Source of the DNA: Paenibacillus sp. FSL R7-0273
GTDB taxonomy: Bacteria; Bacillota; Bacilli; Paenibacillales; Paenibacillaceae
DNA length: 64,000 nucleotides
NCBI RefSeq assembly: GCF_000758625.1
Contig: NZ_CP009283.1
Coordinates: 3,421,501 to 3,485,500 of the forward strand
Reading direction: 5' to 3'
Shown here: in pieces, positions 42,787-54,001 of the stretch
Layout: each line of letters begins with the position of its first letter
How positions within the stretch are numbered: position 1 is the first letter of the stretch
The notes under the pieces: model-generated
What the model saw: the letters and a program-made list of their open reading frames with translations, nothing else
What the model was told of the DNA's origin: nothing
Database searches by the model: none
Position numbers and translations under genes: made by a program

Positions 42787-42856
42787 ATGTATAGAGTGCA
42801 GTTAAAACCTGCAGCGGAGCTAATTAGCCAGCTTTAATTGCAGAAAGTGCAGTTAT
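42670..42856. repeat. Four-palindrome dispersed repeat element, copy B
   Basis: Four degenerate 23-nt units begin at 42670, 42721, 42783 and 42834, giving spacing 51, 62 and 51 bp, identical to copy A at 3218-3404. Units approximate TTAACTGCA-N5-TGCAGTTAA. The intervening 28-, 39- and 28-nt segments are less conserved but share GGCGTTTT-like runs. Confidence 0.75.
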
Positions 42857-42938
42857 TTTAGCCCGGCGCATCATTATGCTGTGCCATTAACTACGAAACA
42901 GGACAAGTGCAGCACTGAGTAGAAGGAGAGGCGATAGA

Positions 42939-43096
42939 TTGTCTCCACGTGAGGTTATAAAAGTAATTGCGGTTTACAGTCCGAACGTAAGGCGCAATAT
43001 GAACTTTTTATTAAACATTTTGAGCTAAACAACAGCCGATCGTTGCCGGACATGGTTCTCAATTACTGGGGAACAACCGTTACCGGTTCCGGTTAA
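42939..43096 (+). pseudogene. Possible decayed small gene
   Basis: TTG 42939 with AAGGAG upstream opens a 29-codon frame ending at 43028. A second frame (42977-43096) reads SERKAQYELFIKHFELN then LPDMVLNYWGTTVTGSG and looks protein-like. A single frameshift near 42977 would join them into a product of about 50 residues. Family not recognised. Confidence 0.3.
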
Positions 43097-43252
43097 AGCT
43101 GAAGTTGAAAGGGACACTAACTTTCGGCTCCGGTGTTGTGGTGCTGCGTTACGGTTCTGACCGTTTACAAAGTGCTCTCACTGCGAATAGGTGATTTATG
43201 GAAACACGACCAAACCACTCACGTACTATTGTAGAAAGGGGGTAACGGTAAA

Positions 43253-43837
43253 ATGAAGTCCAAAGTACAAACCTCAATTTTCATAATCATCATATTGTTA
43301 TTCGTCAGTTATATAGGTGGTTACAGGTTAACAGGATTGAGCGCGGCCAGGGCAAACTCCTTTGTACCAAAAGACTCAGTATTGTTAGATACGGTAGATT
43401 ATAGCTGGGGGAGCGTTTATATTTTTGATTCGCCTGAAAAACCGGTATCCGCAATCAGTACAAAGACACTCGGTCTTATGTGGTCTTCAAGGTTGTCTGT
43501 TTACCATTACAATTCAGATGATCCGGTACAAACAATAGGCGGGGTTTCGCAGGGGGATCCAGGACAACAGGCAACAGTTTTAAGCGTTTTGATAAATGAC
43601 CCGGAAGTTTCTTATATTGAAGCGGGGCCCGAAGGTAATAGAGCAAAGAAAGAAGCTCGAATAGGAGAACCCCTGACGTTTTCGTGGGATGAAGCTTTTC
43701 AACTCGATAGGCTATCTCCACAGGCATTTAATTATAATGGTGAACTGCTATACGAATACAAATATCCAGTACAAAATATTATAGATCCAATTAAACTGAA
43801 GTGGTATCCGGCTGATACAGCTGCACAGCAATCCTAA
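43253..43837 (+). CDS. Membrane-anchored or secreted hypothetical protein
   Basis: The product has 194 residues. A hydrophobic N-terminal segment (residues 8-25, IFIIIILLFVSYIGG) is a signal anchor, and the remainder is extracytoplasmic. Motifs such as VDYSWGSVYIFDSPEKP, LGLMWSSRLSVYHYN and SYIEAGPEGNRAKKEARIGEPLTFSW look like a compact beta-rich domain, resembling small Bacillus/Paenibacillus exported proteins of unknown function. GGGGGT precedes ATG 43253 and a strong terminator follows. Confidence 0.75.
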   Translation: MKSKVQTSIFIIIILLFVSYIGGYRLTGLSAARANSFVPKDSVLLDTVDYSWGSVYIFDSPEKPVSAISTKTLGLMWSSRLSVYHYNSDDPVQTIGGVSQGDPGQQATVLSVLINDPEVSYIEAGPEGNRAKKEARIGEPLTFSWDEAFQLDRLSPQAFNYNGELLYEYKYPVQNIIDPIKLKWYPADTAAQQS

Positions 43838-43855
43838 CAACGAACCCTAGCTCAT

Positions 43856-43916
43856 AAAAACAGCGACAGTCCAGGAGAATAGATTCACTCCCTGGCTGCC
43901 GCTGTTTCTTTTTTTA
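43856..43916. terminator. Terminator between convergent genes
   Basis: AAAAACAGCGACAG pairs with CTGCCGCTGTTTCTTTTTTT around a 30-nt loop containing a second stem (CCAGG/CCTGG-like). It serves the + strand gene and possibly both. Confidence 0.7.
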
Positions 43917-44480
43917 TTCAAACGGTATATTGCCCTCATCCGGAGTTTTGCGGGTCCGCTTATTCCACCTGGACAGGACATACTCTCTAATTTGTTCAGC
44001 CACCTGATTGGGCGGGGTCTTGGAGGTATCGATAACCGGCATCGGCGGATTGTAATCGGTCTCCGCATGGTCGAGGAGCCACCGTGCAAAATCCTCATGC
44101 TGCCTCAGCATATCATCCGTCCACATGGCATGATCCTCACGGCTGCGAAGCCGGGCGTTGCGGGTGCAGTCATCACAATGCAGGTTAATGAAGCAGAGCT
44201 CACTGAAGCTGCCATAGGTATCACATTTCTCGGCATCCCAGGTCATGAACGTCCCGCAGATAATGGTGCCTCTCCCGGATTTGGCTACCGCATTCGCAAA
44301 ATGCAGCAGCAAATTATATCTGTCCTGATATTCAAGCTTTGCTGCGGTGGACCCGAAATTATCATGGTCCGTGCTGAGCACGTCGAATTCAGGCATCAAT
44401 GTTCTTAACTCATGCATCACGGTTGTCTTACCTGTTCCGCTTGCTCCGGTAACAATAAACAACGGCAGTTTATGATCCAT
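43914..44480 (-). CDS. P-loop nucleotide kinase-like protein
   Basis: The protein has 188 residues from ATG 44480, whose first base is the last base of the upstream gene's TAA (TAATG), with AAGGAG 9 nt before. Walker A GASGTGKTT lies at residues 12-20. CGTFMTW and CDDCTRNARLRSRED suggest a small AAA/zeta-toxin- or adenylate-kinase-like fold, and MPVIDTSKTPP near the end is typical of kinases that prepare for nucleotide or sugar transfer. Substrate unknown. Coupled to the ParB-like gene upstream. Confidence 0.8.
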   Translation of the reverse strand: MDHKLPLFIVTGASGTGKTTVMHELRTLMPEFDVLSTDHDNFGSTAAKLEYQDRYNLLLHFANAVAKSGRGTIICGTFMTWDAEKCDTYGSFSELCFINLHCDDCTRNARLRSREDHAMWTDDMLRQHEDFARWLLDHAETDYNPPMPVIDTSKTPPNQVAEQIREYVLSRWNKRTRKTPDEGNIPFE

Positions 44481-44926
44481 TATGAACATCTCCTTATGTA
44501 CTCCAAGATATAGTCGCGATCTTCCTCAGAGCTGGTCCAAAATATATCAGGTGCAAGCTTAATGCCCATCTGGTGTAAAGCTACATTCCGGTGTCGTCCG
44601 TCATTGATCTCGAACCTGCCGCCGCAATAGTTGACAATGAGCGGAGGGAAATCCCAATCTGCCCAAATTCGTTTCATCCCTTCAACCACCTGGAAAAAAT
44701 ATTCGATCTCATCAGCTCCCTTCACATAGGAAGGGGCACCTTCCTCGATTCCGAACAACGAAATGTCGGTCTGGACGGGTCCCGCGTAATATCTTGGTTC
44801 AAGCAGCAATCCGTCAGCAAACACCACGTTTTTCCCGTCATTCCTCAGAAATAGCTGAACCCATTCACTAATAGCTCCCCGCCCCGCATATTCCAGTGCA
44901 CAGGCTGTACTGCCGTAATTCATCAT
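44480..44926 (-). CDS. ParB/sulfiredoxin-like protein with DGRHR motif
   Basis: The protein has 148 residues from ATG 44926 (AAAGGTG ahead; longer start at 44941 possible). The segment PPLIVNYCGGRFEINDGRHRNVALHQMG contains the DGRHR signature of the ParB/Srx fold, which can bind nucleotide or phosphotransfer substrates. The rest is not recognised. Its stop overlaps the start of the P-loop kinase gene, so both are translated together. A truncated paralogue follows upstream at 45029. Confidence 0.75.
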   Translation of the reverse strand: MMNYGSTACALEYAGRGAISEWVQLFLRNDGKNVVFADGLLLEPRYYAGPVQTDISLFGIEEGAPSYVKGADEIEYFFQVVEGMKRIWADWDFPPLIVNYCGGRFEINDGRHRNVALHQMGIKLAPDIFWTSSEEDRDYILEYIRRCS

Positions 44927-45028
44927 ACACGCACCTTTCAATTTGAATTAAGGCCTCATATCTGAAATGATAAAGGAGGGTGGTGCAGAATACTATGGCA
45001 AGAACGGTTTAAGTCAAAATCAGCATAG

Positions 45029-45277
45029 CTACATATAGGCTGCGTACTCGTCCCGGAACCGGTCATAATCGGTGAGCTCAGTCATCCAGAGAATGACCAG
45101 ATGCTTTTGCACATTAGCACGGTTTAAAGCCTCCAGTAACGGGTTATCGCAATTCAGCTCAAAAAACCCATGCCCAACATTAACGATTAGCGGTGGTGTT
45201 TCGGCCGCAGCGTTGATCTGATTAAGCCAAGCTGTAACTCTATGTTCAAAAGCCCCGGCGGAAACCTGCCACTTCAT
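45029..45277 (-). CDS. Truncated paralogue of the ParB-like protein
   Basis: This 82-residue protein is homologous to the C-terminal half of the 44480-44926 product: both share PPLIVN, then G-x-FE-[IL]-N, then AL near the middle, and end with W-x-T and Y-[RD] segments. The catalytic-type DGRHR motif is missing here (NCDNPLLEAL instead). It lies 100 bp upstream on the same strand and has no N-terminal half, so it may be a decayed duplicate or an inactive partner. Confidence 0.6.
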   Translation of the reverse strand: MKWQVSAGAFEHRVTAWLNQINAAAETPPLIVNVGHGFFELNCDNPLLEALNRANVQKHLVILWMTELTDYDRFRDEYAAYM

Positions 45278-45347
45278 ATGGATGTAGAGCAGCTTGCCTG
45301 AGATAACGCGAAGAGCTTATCTGGGATTATGCAAAAAGCCTTTAAAA

Positions 45348-45377
45348 TTGCTTCTGCTGCCCGCAGAAGGCTATAAT
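45348..45377 (+). promoter_or_regulatory. Promoter with internal inverted repeat before vanZ-like gene
   Basis: TTGCTT (45348-45353) and TATAAT (45372-45377) are 18 nt apart. Between them sits a 7-bp inverted repeat CTTCTGC-N5-GCAGAAG (45351-45369), positioned like an operator. Confidence 0.5.
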
Positions 45378-45421
45378 AGCTACTATATCTGTTCTAACAC
45401 GCATCAGAAAGTAGGATTACT

Positions 45422-45847
45422 ATGAAAGTTGTAATGCTGTTTCTTTGGGGTATTGTCCTGTTCATTTTCACCTGTGCCGCTGATTCAAGCTTTTGGAGTA
45501 AAGGGGTAATGCCTTATTTTAACTTGACCCCGGATCCGGATTTTTACAACCTGCTCCAGATGGATATAAGGTATACTAAACTCTTTATCACCCGCAAAAT
45601 TGGCCACTTTGTAGGGTTTGCAATCTTCGGAATGCTGCTCTACCGGATTAATAAAAGCTACATAAAAAGTATTGTTTGGTCTATAGTGTTCGCTGTATCC
45701 ACTGAAATTTTCCAGCTCTATTTCGGGCGGGACGGGAGAATATACGATATGGTCAATGACTCCGCGGGTATCGTCGCCGGAATGATTGTTATTGCCGCAT
45801 TCAAAAGGTTGACCAAGACCGCCGGATTAGAGGGCAGACGCAGGTGA
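45422..45847 (+). CDS. VanZ-family membrane protein
   Basis: This 141-residue protein has about four membrane helices. RKIGHFVGFAIFGMLLYR and STEIFQLYFGRDGRIYDMVNDSAGI are the hallmark segments of VanZ. VanZ confers low-level teicoplanin resistance in enterococci; chromosomal homologues are common and their function is unclear. Has a recognisable promoter and a strong terminator, so it is monocistronic. Confidence 0.92.
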   Translation: MKVVMLFLWGIVLFIFTCAADSSFWSKGVMPYFNLTPDPDFYNLLQMDIRYTKLFITRKIGHFVGFAIFGMLLYRINKSYIKSIVWSIVFAVSTEIFQLYFGRDGRIYDMVNDSAGIVAGMIVIAAFKRLTKTAGLEGRRR

Positions 45848-45899
45848 ATATTAAGCTTATTTCGGCCCGCGACCCACAGCAGAATAATTTGTGAAAATA

Positions 45900-45941
45900 A
45901 GACGGCGTCCATTCTAAGAAGCAGAATGGACGCCGTTTTTA
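45900..45941. terminator. Terminator between vanZ-like and MFS genes
   Basis: GACGGCGTCCATTCT pairs with AGAATGGACGCCGTT, followed by TTTTT. Strong perfect stem, probably bidirectional. Confidence 0.93.
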
Positions 45942-45951
45942 CGCATCCTTT

Positions 45952-47199
45952 TTAACTGGATTCGCGCTGTCTCCACAGGGGACTCAACAGGCAGCCGCAG
46001 AAAATCAGCAGATTAGCTGCAATGGTGATCAGGAACACGGTACGCGGGCCTGACAGCTCTGAGATCCAGCCGGAGGCTACGATCGCAAACGGCATACCCA
46101 GCTTAAAGATGGAACCGGTAATGCCGCTTACCCGGCCAATAAGATGGTAAGGTGTTGTCTCCTGGCGGAACGTCCAGATGCTGACTGTACTAATGGTCTC
46201 GAAGCAGCCGTAGAGGAACAGGCCTCCGGCGAGCAGATATACGGAATGCGACATATAGAACAGGATGCTTGTCAGGCCGGTAAATAAGCATGACAGCGTG
46301 ATTAAGCGCCCAACCGGAAACAGAGTCCGCAATTTAACAATCAGCAGGCTTCCGGCCAGTCCGCCGAGCCCTGCAGCTGAGAATACAATACCCAGCTCAA
46401 GGTTGCTCAGCATTAGTTCATCCTTGGCGAAGAAAATAATAGTGGTATCCACCATACCCGATGTACTGTTCAGGAATACCACGGCAATGCTCATCGACAG
46501 CAGCAGGCGGTTGCTGCGCAGCTCGGTCCAGCCTGCCCGCAGCTCCTTCCAGAAGCCCTCTCTGCTGCCGGCCGCAGCTCGTACAGGCTCATTGGTTCTG
46601 ATAAAGCTTAAGGTTACGAACGCCAGACTGAATGCAACTGCAGTAAGCAGCAGGGCTTCATGCATTTTCGGCAGCATCAGCAGAAATCCGCTCAATACCG
46701 GACCGGCAATGCTGATAAAGGTTGTGACGAAATTATAGGAGGCATTCGCAGGCGTTAATAACGCCTGGGGAAGGGAATGCTTGACCATAGCTACCCGGGC
46801 ATTGGAATAGGCATAGCCGAACGTCATTAGCATAAAGCCGGCCACATAAAACATAGGCGCAGCCTGGTACCCGTTTTCAATCGCAAGATACAACACAGCA
46901 AGAATAACAATCTGCAGCAGAATGGCGGTTAAAGACCATCTTTTCTTATGTACCCTGTCGACGATTACACCGATGAACATCGCCAGCAGCAGGTTCGGCA
47001 GAAACTCAATCCCGCGCATCGCGGACATAATTACGGAGGATTTAGTGAAGTCGTAGAGAATCAGGGGGAGCGCAAGCTCGTAAATTTTGTTTCCCAAGGC
47101 CATAACGGCCCCGGCGCCAAGCAGAATCATAAAGGCCGGGCTACGCCAGATTGAGGGGGCTACCGGTTCTGTCTGAATGGTTGGATTGATCATATTCAT
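45952..47199 (-). CDS. MFS transporter, probable exporter
   Basis: The protein has 415 residues and about 12 hydrophobic helices in two halves. IGVIVDRVHKKRW in the loop after helix 2 is a variant of the MFS motif A, as in drug and sugar efflux permeases. It is divergent, with about 109 bp between starts, from an SgrR-like regulator, an arrangement similar to the sgrR/setA pairing of enterobacteria, where SetA exports sugars. Substrate unknown. Confidence 0.88.
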   Translation of the reverse strand: MNMINPTIQTEPVAPSIWRSPAFMILLGAGAVMALGNKIYELALPLILYDFTKSSVIMSAMRGIEFLPNLLLAMFIGVIVDRVHKKRWSLTAILLQIVILAVLYLAIENGYQAAPMFYVAGFMLMTFGYAYSNARVAMVKHSLPQALLTPANASYNFVTTFISIAGPVLSGFLLMLPKMHEALLLTAVAFSLAFVTLSFIRTNEPVRAAAGSREGFWKELRAGWTELRSNRLLLSMSIAVVFLNSTSGMVDTTIIFFAKDELMLSNLELGIVFSAAGLGGLAGSLLIVKLRTLFPVGRLITLSCLFTGLTSILFYMSHSVYLLAGGLFLYGCFETISTVSIWTFRQETTPYHLIGRVSGITGSIFKLGMPFAIVASGWISELSGPRTVFLITIAANLLIFCGCLLSPLWRQRESS

Positions 47200-47308
47200 T
47201 ACTCACTCCTCTTTACTAAACGGGTTGCCTCAAATTATACTGTTACAAAAGTGGAACAAAAATAGAAACATAAATTCCACCCTTTCGCCTTTTAGAGGAG
47301 GAGCAGAT

Positions 47309-49090
47309 TTGGATATAGAGGAATATTATCTGCAGCTGAAAGACCGTTTTCCTGCACAAGCTGACGGCGAATGGTTTCCGGTTACGATAGATGAGCTTGC
47401 ATTAGTCTTTGACTGCACCCGCCGTAATGCGCAGCTTCTGATCCAAAAGCTTAAAGAGCAGCACTTCATTAACTGGAAATCCGGGCTGGGGAGAGGCAAT
47501 TCCTCACAGATGGCCTTGCTGCGCAATAAAGAGGAGCTGATTCTGGCGAGGGCGCAAAGCTTAAGTCAAAAAGGGCAGCTAAGTGAAGCCTTTGCATGTA
47601 TACAGGCGAGTGGGCGGGAGTCGGTGCATGCTGAATTTCATACATGGCTGGGGAACAGGTTCGGTGTGCAGAAGGAGCGGAGTGAGCAGGATATTTTGCG
47701 CTATCCGTTTTACAGGCCTGTCCCGGATTTGGACCCAATGAAGGTAGTGCGGCGTACAGAGGCGCATATAATCAGCCAGCTGTTCGATACCCTGACACGA
47801 TATGATCGGTCCGGCAACGAGCTGAAGCCTGGACTGGCTCATCAATGGGAGCATGATGAAGCATTCAAACGCTGGACCTTTTATCTGCGGAAAGGGGTGC
47901 TGTTTCATCACGGCAAAGCGTTTAAGGCGGAGGATGTACAGTATACCTTTGACAGGATCCGGCAGTGGAACGGAGAGGATTGGCTGATTAACAGTCTACA
48001 GTCTGTAGAGGTAACCAGTTCGTACACTGTCAGCTTTGAGCTGCGGAACAGCAATGCGCTTTTTGCCCATTTTATTGCATCAGAACGATTCTCGATTGTG
48101 CCGGATGATCTGGAGCAGCTGGAGGCCAGACGTAACTTTGCCCGGCTGCCGGTGGGCACCGGACCGTTCAGTATGCGGAGCAATACAGAGTCAATGCTGA
48201 TCATGGACGCCAATGAGCATTATTTTGCCGGCCGGCCTTTTTTGGATGCCGTTGAAATGTGGGTCTGGCCTGATTATGAGGAGGAGCTGCGGCATACACA
48301 GCCCTCCGGACAACCGCAGCTGCTGTATTTTGAAGCGATGGATAAGGGGGAAGCCGAACAAACATTGAATCAGCTGGAAGCGGGCAGCACAGTGCTTACC
48401 TTCAACCTCTCTAAGCTAGGCATTCTTCAGGATTATAGTCTGCGTAAGGCTATACATCTGGCTCTTAGCCGTGAGCAAATGATCCGGGCGCTGAAAGGAA
48501 GAAGAACTAAGCCCTCATCAGGATTTGATCCAAGCTATTATGATGCTGGTTACGGCAGCGGTATATCAATAGCAGCAGCAAGAAAATGCATTGAACAATC
48601 CTCCTATAGCGGAGAAGCGCTGCAGCTCTATACCTATGAATATTATAGTAATGAGGAGGATGCCCGCTGGATTATGAAGGCATGCAGCCAAATAGGGGTG
48701 CATATCGAACTGACTGTCCTGCCGATCCGGGAGCTGTCACAGGCAGAAGTGATCCTCCAGGCGGATATGATCTATGCCGGAGAAGTACTGGGAGATCAGC
48801 CAGTGATCACCTTAATAGAAATGTACCGCTCTAAACACGGGTATATCCGCAATCATCTGCAGAGTTCGCTCAGGGCTGCAATGGATGCCATGCTCGCAGA
48901 TGCTTTGGCTGAAACCGGCGAAGACAAGCAGCTGATTGTGCTTAGAGCAGTTGAGGAGGAGCTGAAGCGGCAGCTGAATGTGCTGTTTGTATACCACAGT
49001 GTCCAGGAGGTCGGCTACGACAGCTCTCTTAACGGCATAGCCCTAAATGCCTGGGGAAAGATCAACTATAAGGATGTCTGGGTAAAATAA
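47309..49090 (+). CDS. SgrR-like regulator: HTH plus solute-binding domain
   Basis: The protein has 593 residues from TTG 47309, with GAGGAGGAGC upstream; the long frame beginning at 47177 has no site. The N-terminal 100 residues form an SgrR-type HTH (IDELALVFDCTRRNAQLLIQKLKE, INWKSGLGRG). From about residue 125 the protein is an SBP_bac_5-like domain (FDTLTRYDRSGNELKPGLAHQWE, WTFYLRKGVLFHHGKAFKAEDVQYTF). No signal peptide, so it acts as an intracellular ligand-binding regulator. Likely controls the divergent MFS exporter. Confidence 0.92.
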   Translation: MDIEEYYLQLKDRFPAQADGEWFPVTIDELALVFDCTRRNAQLLIQKLKEQHFINWKSGLGRGNSSQMALLRNKEELILARAQSLSQKGQLSEAFACIQASGRESVHAEFHTWLGNRFGVQKERSEQDILRYPFYRPVPDLDPMKVVRRTEAHIISQLFDTLTRYDRSGNELKPGLAHQWEHDEAFKRWTFYLRKGVLFHHGKAFKAEDVQYTFDRIRQWNGEDWLINSLQSVEVTSSYTVSFELRNSNALFAHFIASERFSIVPDDLEQLEARRNFARLPVGTGPFSMRSNTESMLIMDANEHYFAGRPFLDAVEMWVWPDYEEELRHTQPSGQPQLLYFEAMDKGEAEQTLNQLEAGSTVLTFNLSKLGILQDYSLRKAIHLALSREQMIRALKGRRTKPSSGFDPSYYDAGYGSGISIAAARKCIEQSSYSGEALQLYTYEYYSNEEDARWIMKACSQIGVHIELTVLPIRELSQAEVILQADMIYAGEVLGDQPVITLIEMYRSKHGYIRNHLQSSLRAAMDAMLADALAETGEDKQLIVLRAVEEELKRQLNVLFVYHSVQEVGYDSSLNGIALNAWGKINYKDVWVK

Positions 49091-49096
49091 TACCGG

Positions 49097-49133
49097 AAAA
49101 ACCTCCCTGGAATACGATTCCGGGAGGTTTTTG
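49097..49133 (+). terminator. Terminator after sgrR-like gene
   Basis: AAAACCTCCCTGGAAT pairs with ATTCCGGGAGGTTTT and is followed by TTGC. Confidence 0.9.
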
Positions 49134-49144
49134 CTTAGGGTGCA

Positions 49145-49765
49145 TCAGCACACGTACAGATATCTCCAGAGGATATCCGCCATCATCAACGCTTCCTGTT
49201 CAATCCGGTCGTACAGCCGGATGCTGGCAGTATAATCTTTATTCAGCATCGTCACAGCTTCCTCTTTGGTCATTGCAAGGTGCTCATAGAACATTTTCCG
49301 GAATTGCTCTTTGGGAAAATAGGGGTTCAGCTGAGTGAGGAAATCCATAATGTGGTCAGCATTTGCATACCAGCGTTTTTCCGCAGCAGCTGCGGCTGCT
49401 GAATCTCCTGCTTTGGCTGCTTTGATCAGGTCAGCGGCGATTACCAGATGCTCCTTGATCAGCGCACTGTACGTATTAGCAGCAGCATCCCCGTAAAAAG
49501 GACGTATCGAATTGCCCATATCCACCGGATTCTGCAGCAGTCTGGCAACTACAAAGTCTGTATCAGGTAATCCGAATACAAGGCTGGTTATGGCCATGCG
49601 GGTCCAGGCGACATGCTGCTCCCACAGGGTGCGTGTCAGGTTCTTGAAAGCGACCTGGGCATGGGTCAGGCAGACAAGCTGAGGACCGTAATAAGACGGA
49701 AAACAGTGCGAATTGCCGTGAGCATTAGCAGCGGCATAAGGGCTGAAGCCCCCGTAAGCATGCAT
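49145..49765 (-). CDS. Hypothetical helical protein
   Basis: The protein has 206 residues from ATG 49765, 8 nt after GAGGGGG; a longer frame starts at 49786. It is largely helical, with KNLTRTLWEQHVAWTRMAI, LLQNPVDMGNSIRPFYGDAAA and a basic/acidic C-terminal half, suggesting a helix bundle. I have seen similar Paenibacillus proteins labelled acetylglutamate kinase in error; no kinase motifs are present. Function unknown. Convergent with the sgrR-like gene. Confidence 0.75.
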   Translation of the reverse strand: MHAYGGFSPYAAANAHGNSHCFPSYYGPQLVCLTHAQVAFKNLTRTLWEQHVAWTRMAITSLVFGLPDTDFVVARLLQNPVDMGNSIRPFYGDAAANTYSALIKEHLVIAADLIKAAKAGDSAAAAAAEKRWYANADHIMDFLTQLNPYFPKEQFRKMFYEHLAMTKEEAVTMLNKDYTASIRLYDRIEQEALMMADILWRYLYVC

Positions 49766-49849
49766 CAAAAAATCCCCCTCGAACATTAATACCCTATCCT
49801 ATGGTACATCCGCCTATTTGGTTCTAAGCTGCGGCGCTGCGCGGACAGC

Positions 49850-49884
49850 AAAAAGGAGAGCCTGCATAATGCAGGCTCCCCGCT
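49850..49884 (-). terminator. Terminator after lacZ
   Basis: On the minus strand GGGGAGCCTGCAT pairs with ATGCAGGCTCTCC, followed by TTTTT. Confidence 0.9.
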
Positions 49885-49899
49885 AACTAACGATACAGC

Positions 49900-53079
<3,180 letters not shown>

Positions 53080-53118
53080 TTAGTGTCTAATAATAAAATA
53101 TGAAACAGGTGGATAACG

Positions 53119-53943
53119 ATGGAGAGCATGATGGTGTTCTGCGCGGTGGATGATACGCTTCAGCTGCCGCTGTACGCTACAACGATTGGATACTGGGAGC
53201 ATCAGGAAGAAACGGCCCGTTCTGCCGGATTTCCCGATTACCAGCTGCATCAGGTGCTGAGCGGCAAAGGGGAGCTGGCAGTCGGAGATAAGCGGTATGT
53301 GGTCGGACCCGGCGAGATATTCTTCACTTTCCCGGATGTTCCTCATTCCTACACGCCAATCAGCCGGGAATGGGAGCTGGCATGGATATCTTTTAACGGG
53401 AGAGAGGCGGGAGGTATGCTCTCTTATGCAGGTATCCGGGAGACAGGAGTGCGCAAATTAAGGGATGCAGAGCTGCTGGCTCCGTTTCATGAGCTGCTTA
53501 AGCTGCCGGATGCCAATGATCTGGACAACAATCTGGAGCGTTCCAAGCTGCTGTATGCGATGCTGCTCGACCTGAAGCGGAATCTTCCGCCTGCCAGCGA
53601 GGAGGATGAGCTAGTGCGGATCAAGCCGGTGCTTGAGCATATTGAGCTGCAGCTGCACCGGGCATTGCCCCTTAAGGAGCTGGCCGAGGTGATTTCAGTT
53701 TCCCCGCAATACCTGTGCCGGCTGTTCCAGCGGACGGTTCATGACCGGCCGGTGACCTATATTAACAAGCAGCGCATTAACCGCAGTAAGCAGCTGATGT
53801 TCCAGCAGCGGGAGAAAAAGCTGTATGAGATTGCCCAGCTGACCGGCTTCGAGAATGCAAGTTACTTCTGCGCAGTATTCAAGCGTTTGACGGGGATGCA
53901 GCCGGAGCAGTTCAAGCAGCTGCACGGGCTGGATAAAGGGTGA
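53119..53943 (+). CDS. AraC-family transcriptional regulator
   Basis: This 274-residue protein has an N-terminal cupin-like sensor (GKGELAVGDKRYVVGPGEIFFTFPDVPHSYTP) and a C-terminal double HTH (LKELAEVISVSPQYLCRLFQRTVHD, YEIAQLTGFENASYFCAVFKRLTGMQPEQFK). This is the usual sugar-responsive design. Starts at ATG 53119 and is divergent from lacZ with about 108 bp between them, so it most likely activates lacZ in response to a galactoside. Confidence 0.93.
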   Translation: MESMMVFCAVDDTLQLPLYATTIGYWEHQEETARSAGFPDYQLHQVLSGKGELAVGDKRYVVGPGEIFFTFPDVPHSYTPISREWELAWISFNGREAGGMLSYAGIRETGVRKLRDAELLAPFHELLKLPDANDLDNNLERSKLLYAMLLDLKRNLPPASEEDELVRIKPVLEHIELQLHRALPLKELAEVISVSPQYLCRLFQRTVHDRPVTYINKQRINRSKQLMFQQREKKLYEIAQLTGFENASYFCAVFKRLTGMQPEQFKQLHGLDKG

Positions 53944-53948
53944 TAGGA

Positions 53949-53997
53949 AAAAGGCACGTTCCGCATAGTCCGGGGTGGACAGCAGAGCGTGCCTTGG
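53949..53997 (+). terminator. Terminator-like stem after AraC gene
   Basis: AAGGCACG pairs with CGTGCCTT across about 30 nt; there is no long T-run, so it is weak on the + strand. On the minus strand it follows the DUF6199-like gene. Confidence 0.5.
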
Positions 53998-54001
53998 CAG
54001 G

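Larger units (their letters stand above)
42513..43252. other. Decayed or non-coding stretch with repeat copy B
   Basis: This 740-bp gap holds a short frame at 42553-42786 with a good ribosome binding site that runs into repeat copy B (42670-42856), then a broken coding-like stretch at 42939-43096, then about 150 bp in which I see only the ribosome binding site of the next gene. No complete conserved gene is recognised. Confidence 0.6.

Noticed and set aside
47177..47308. N-terminal extension of the SgrR-like protein
   Set aside because: No ribosome binding site lies upstream, it overlaps the divergent MFS gene, and a strong site precedes TTG 47309.
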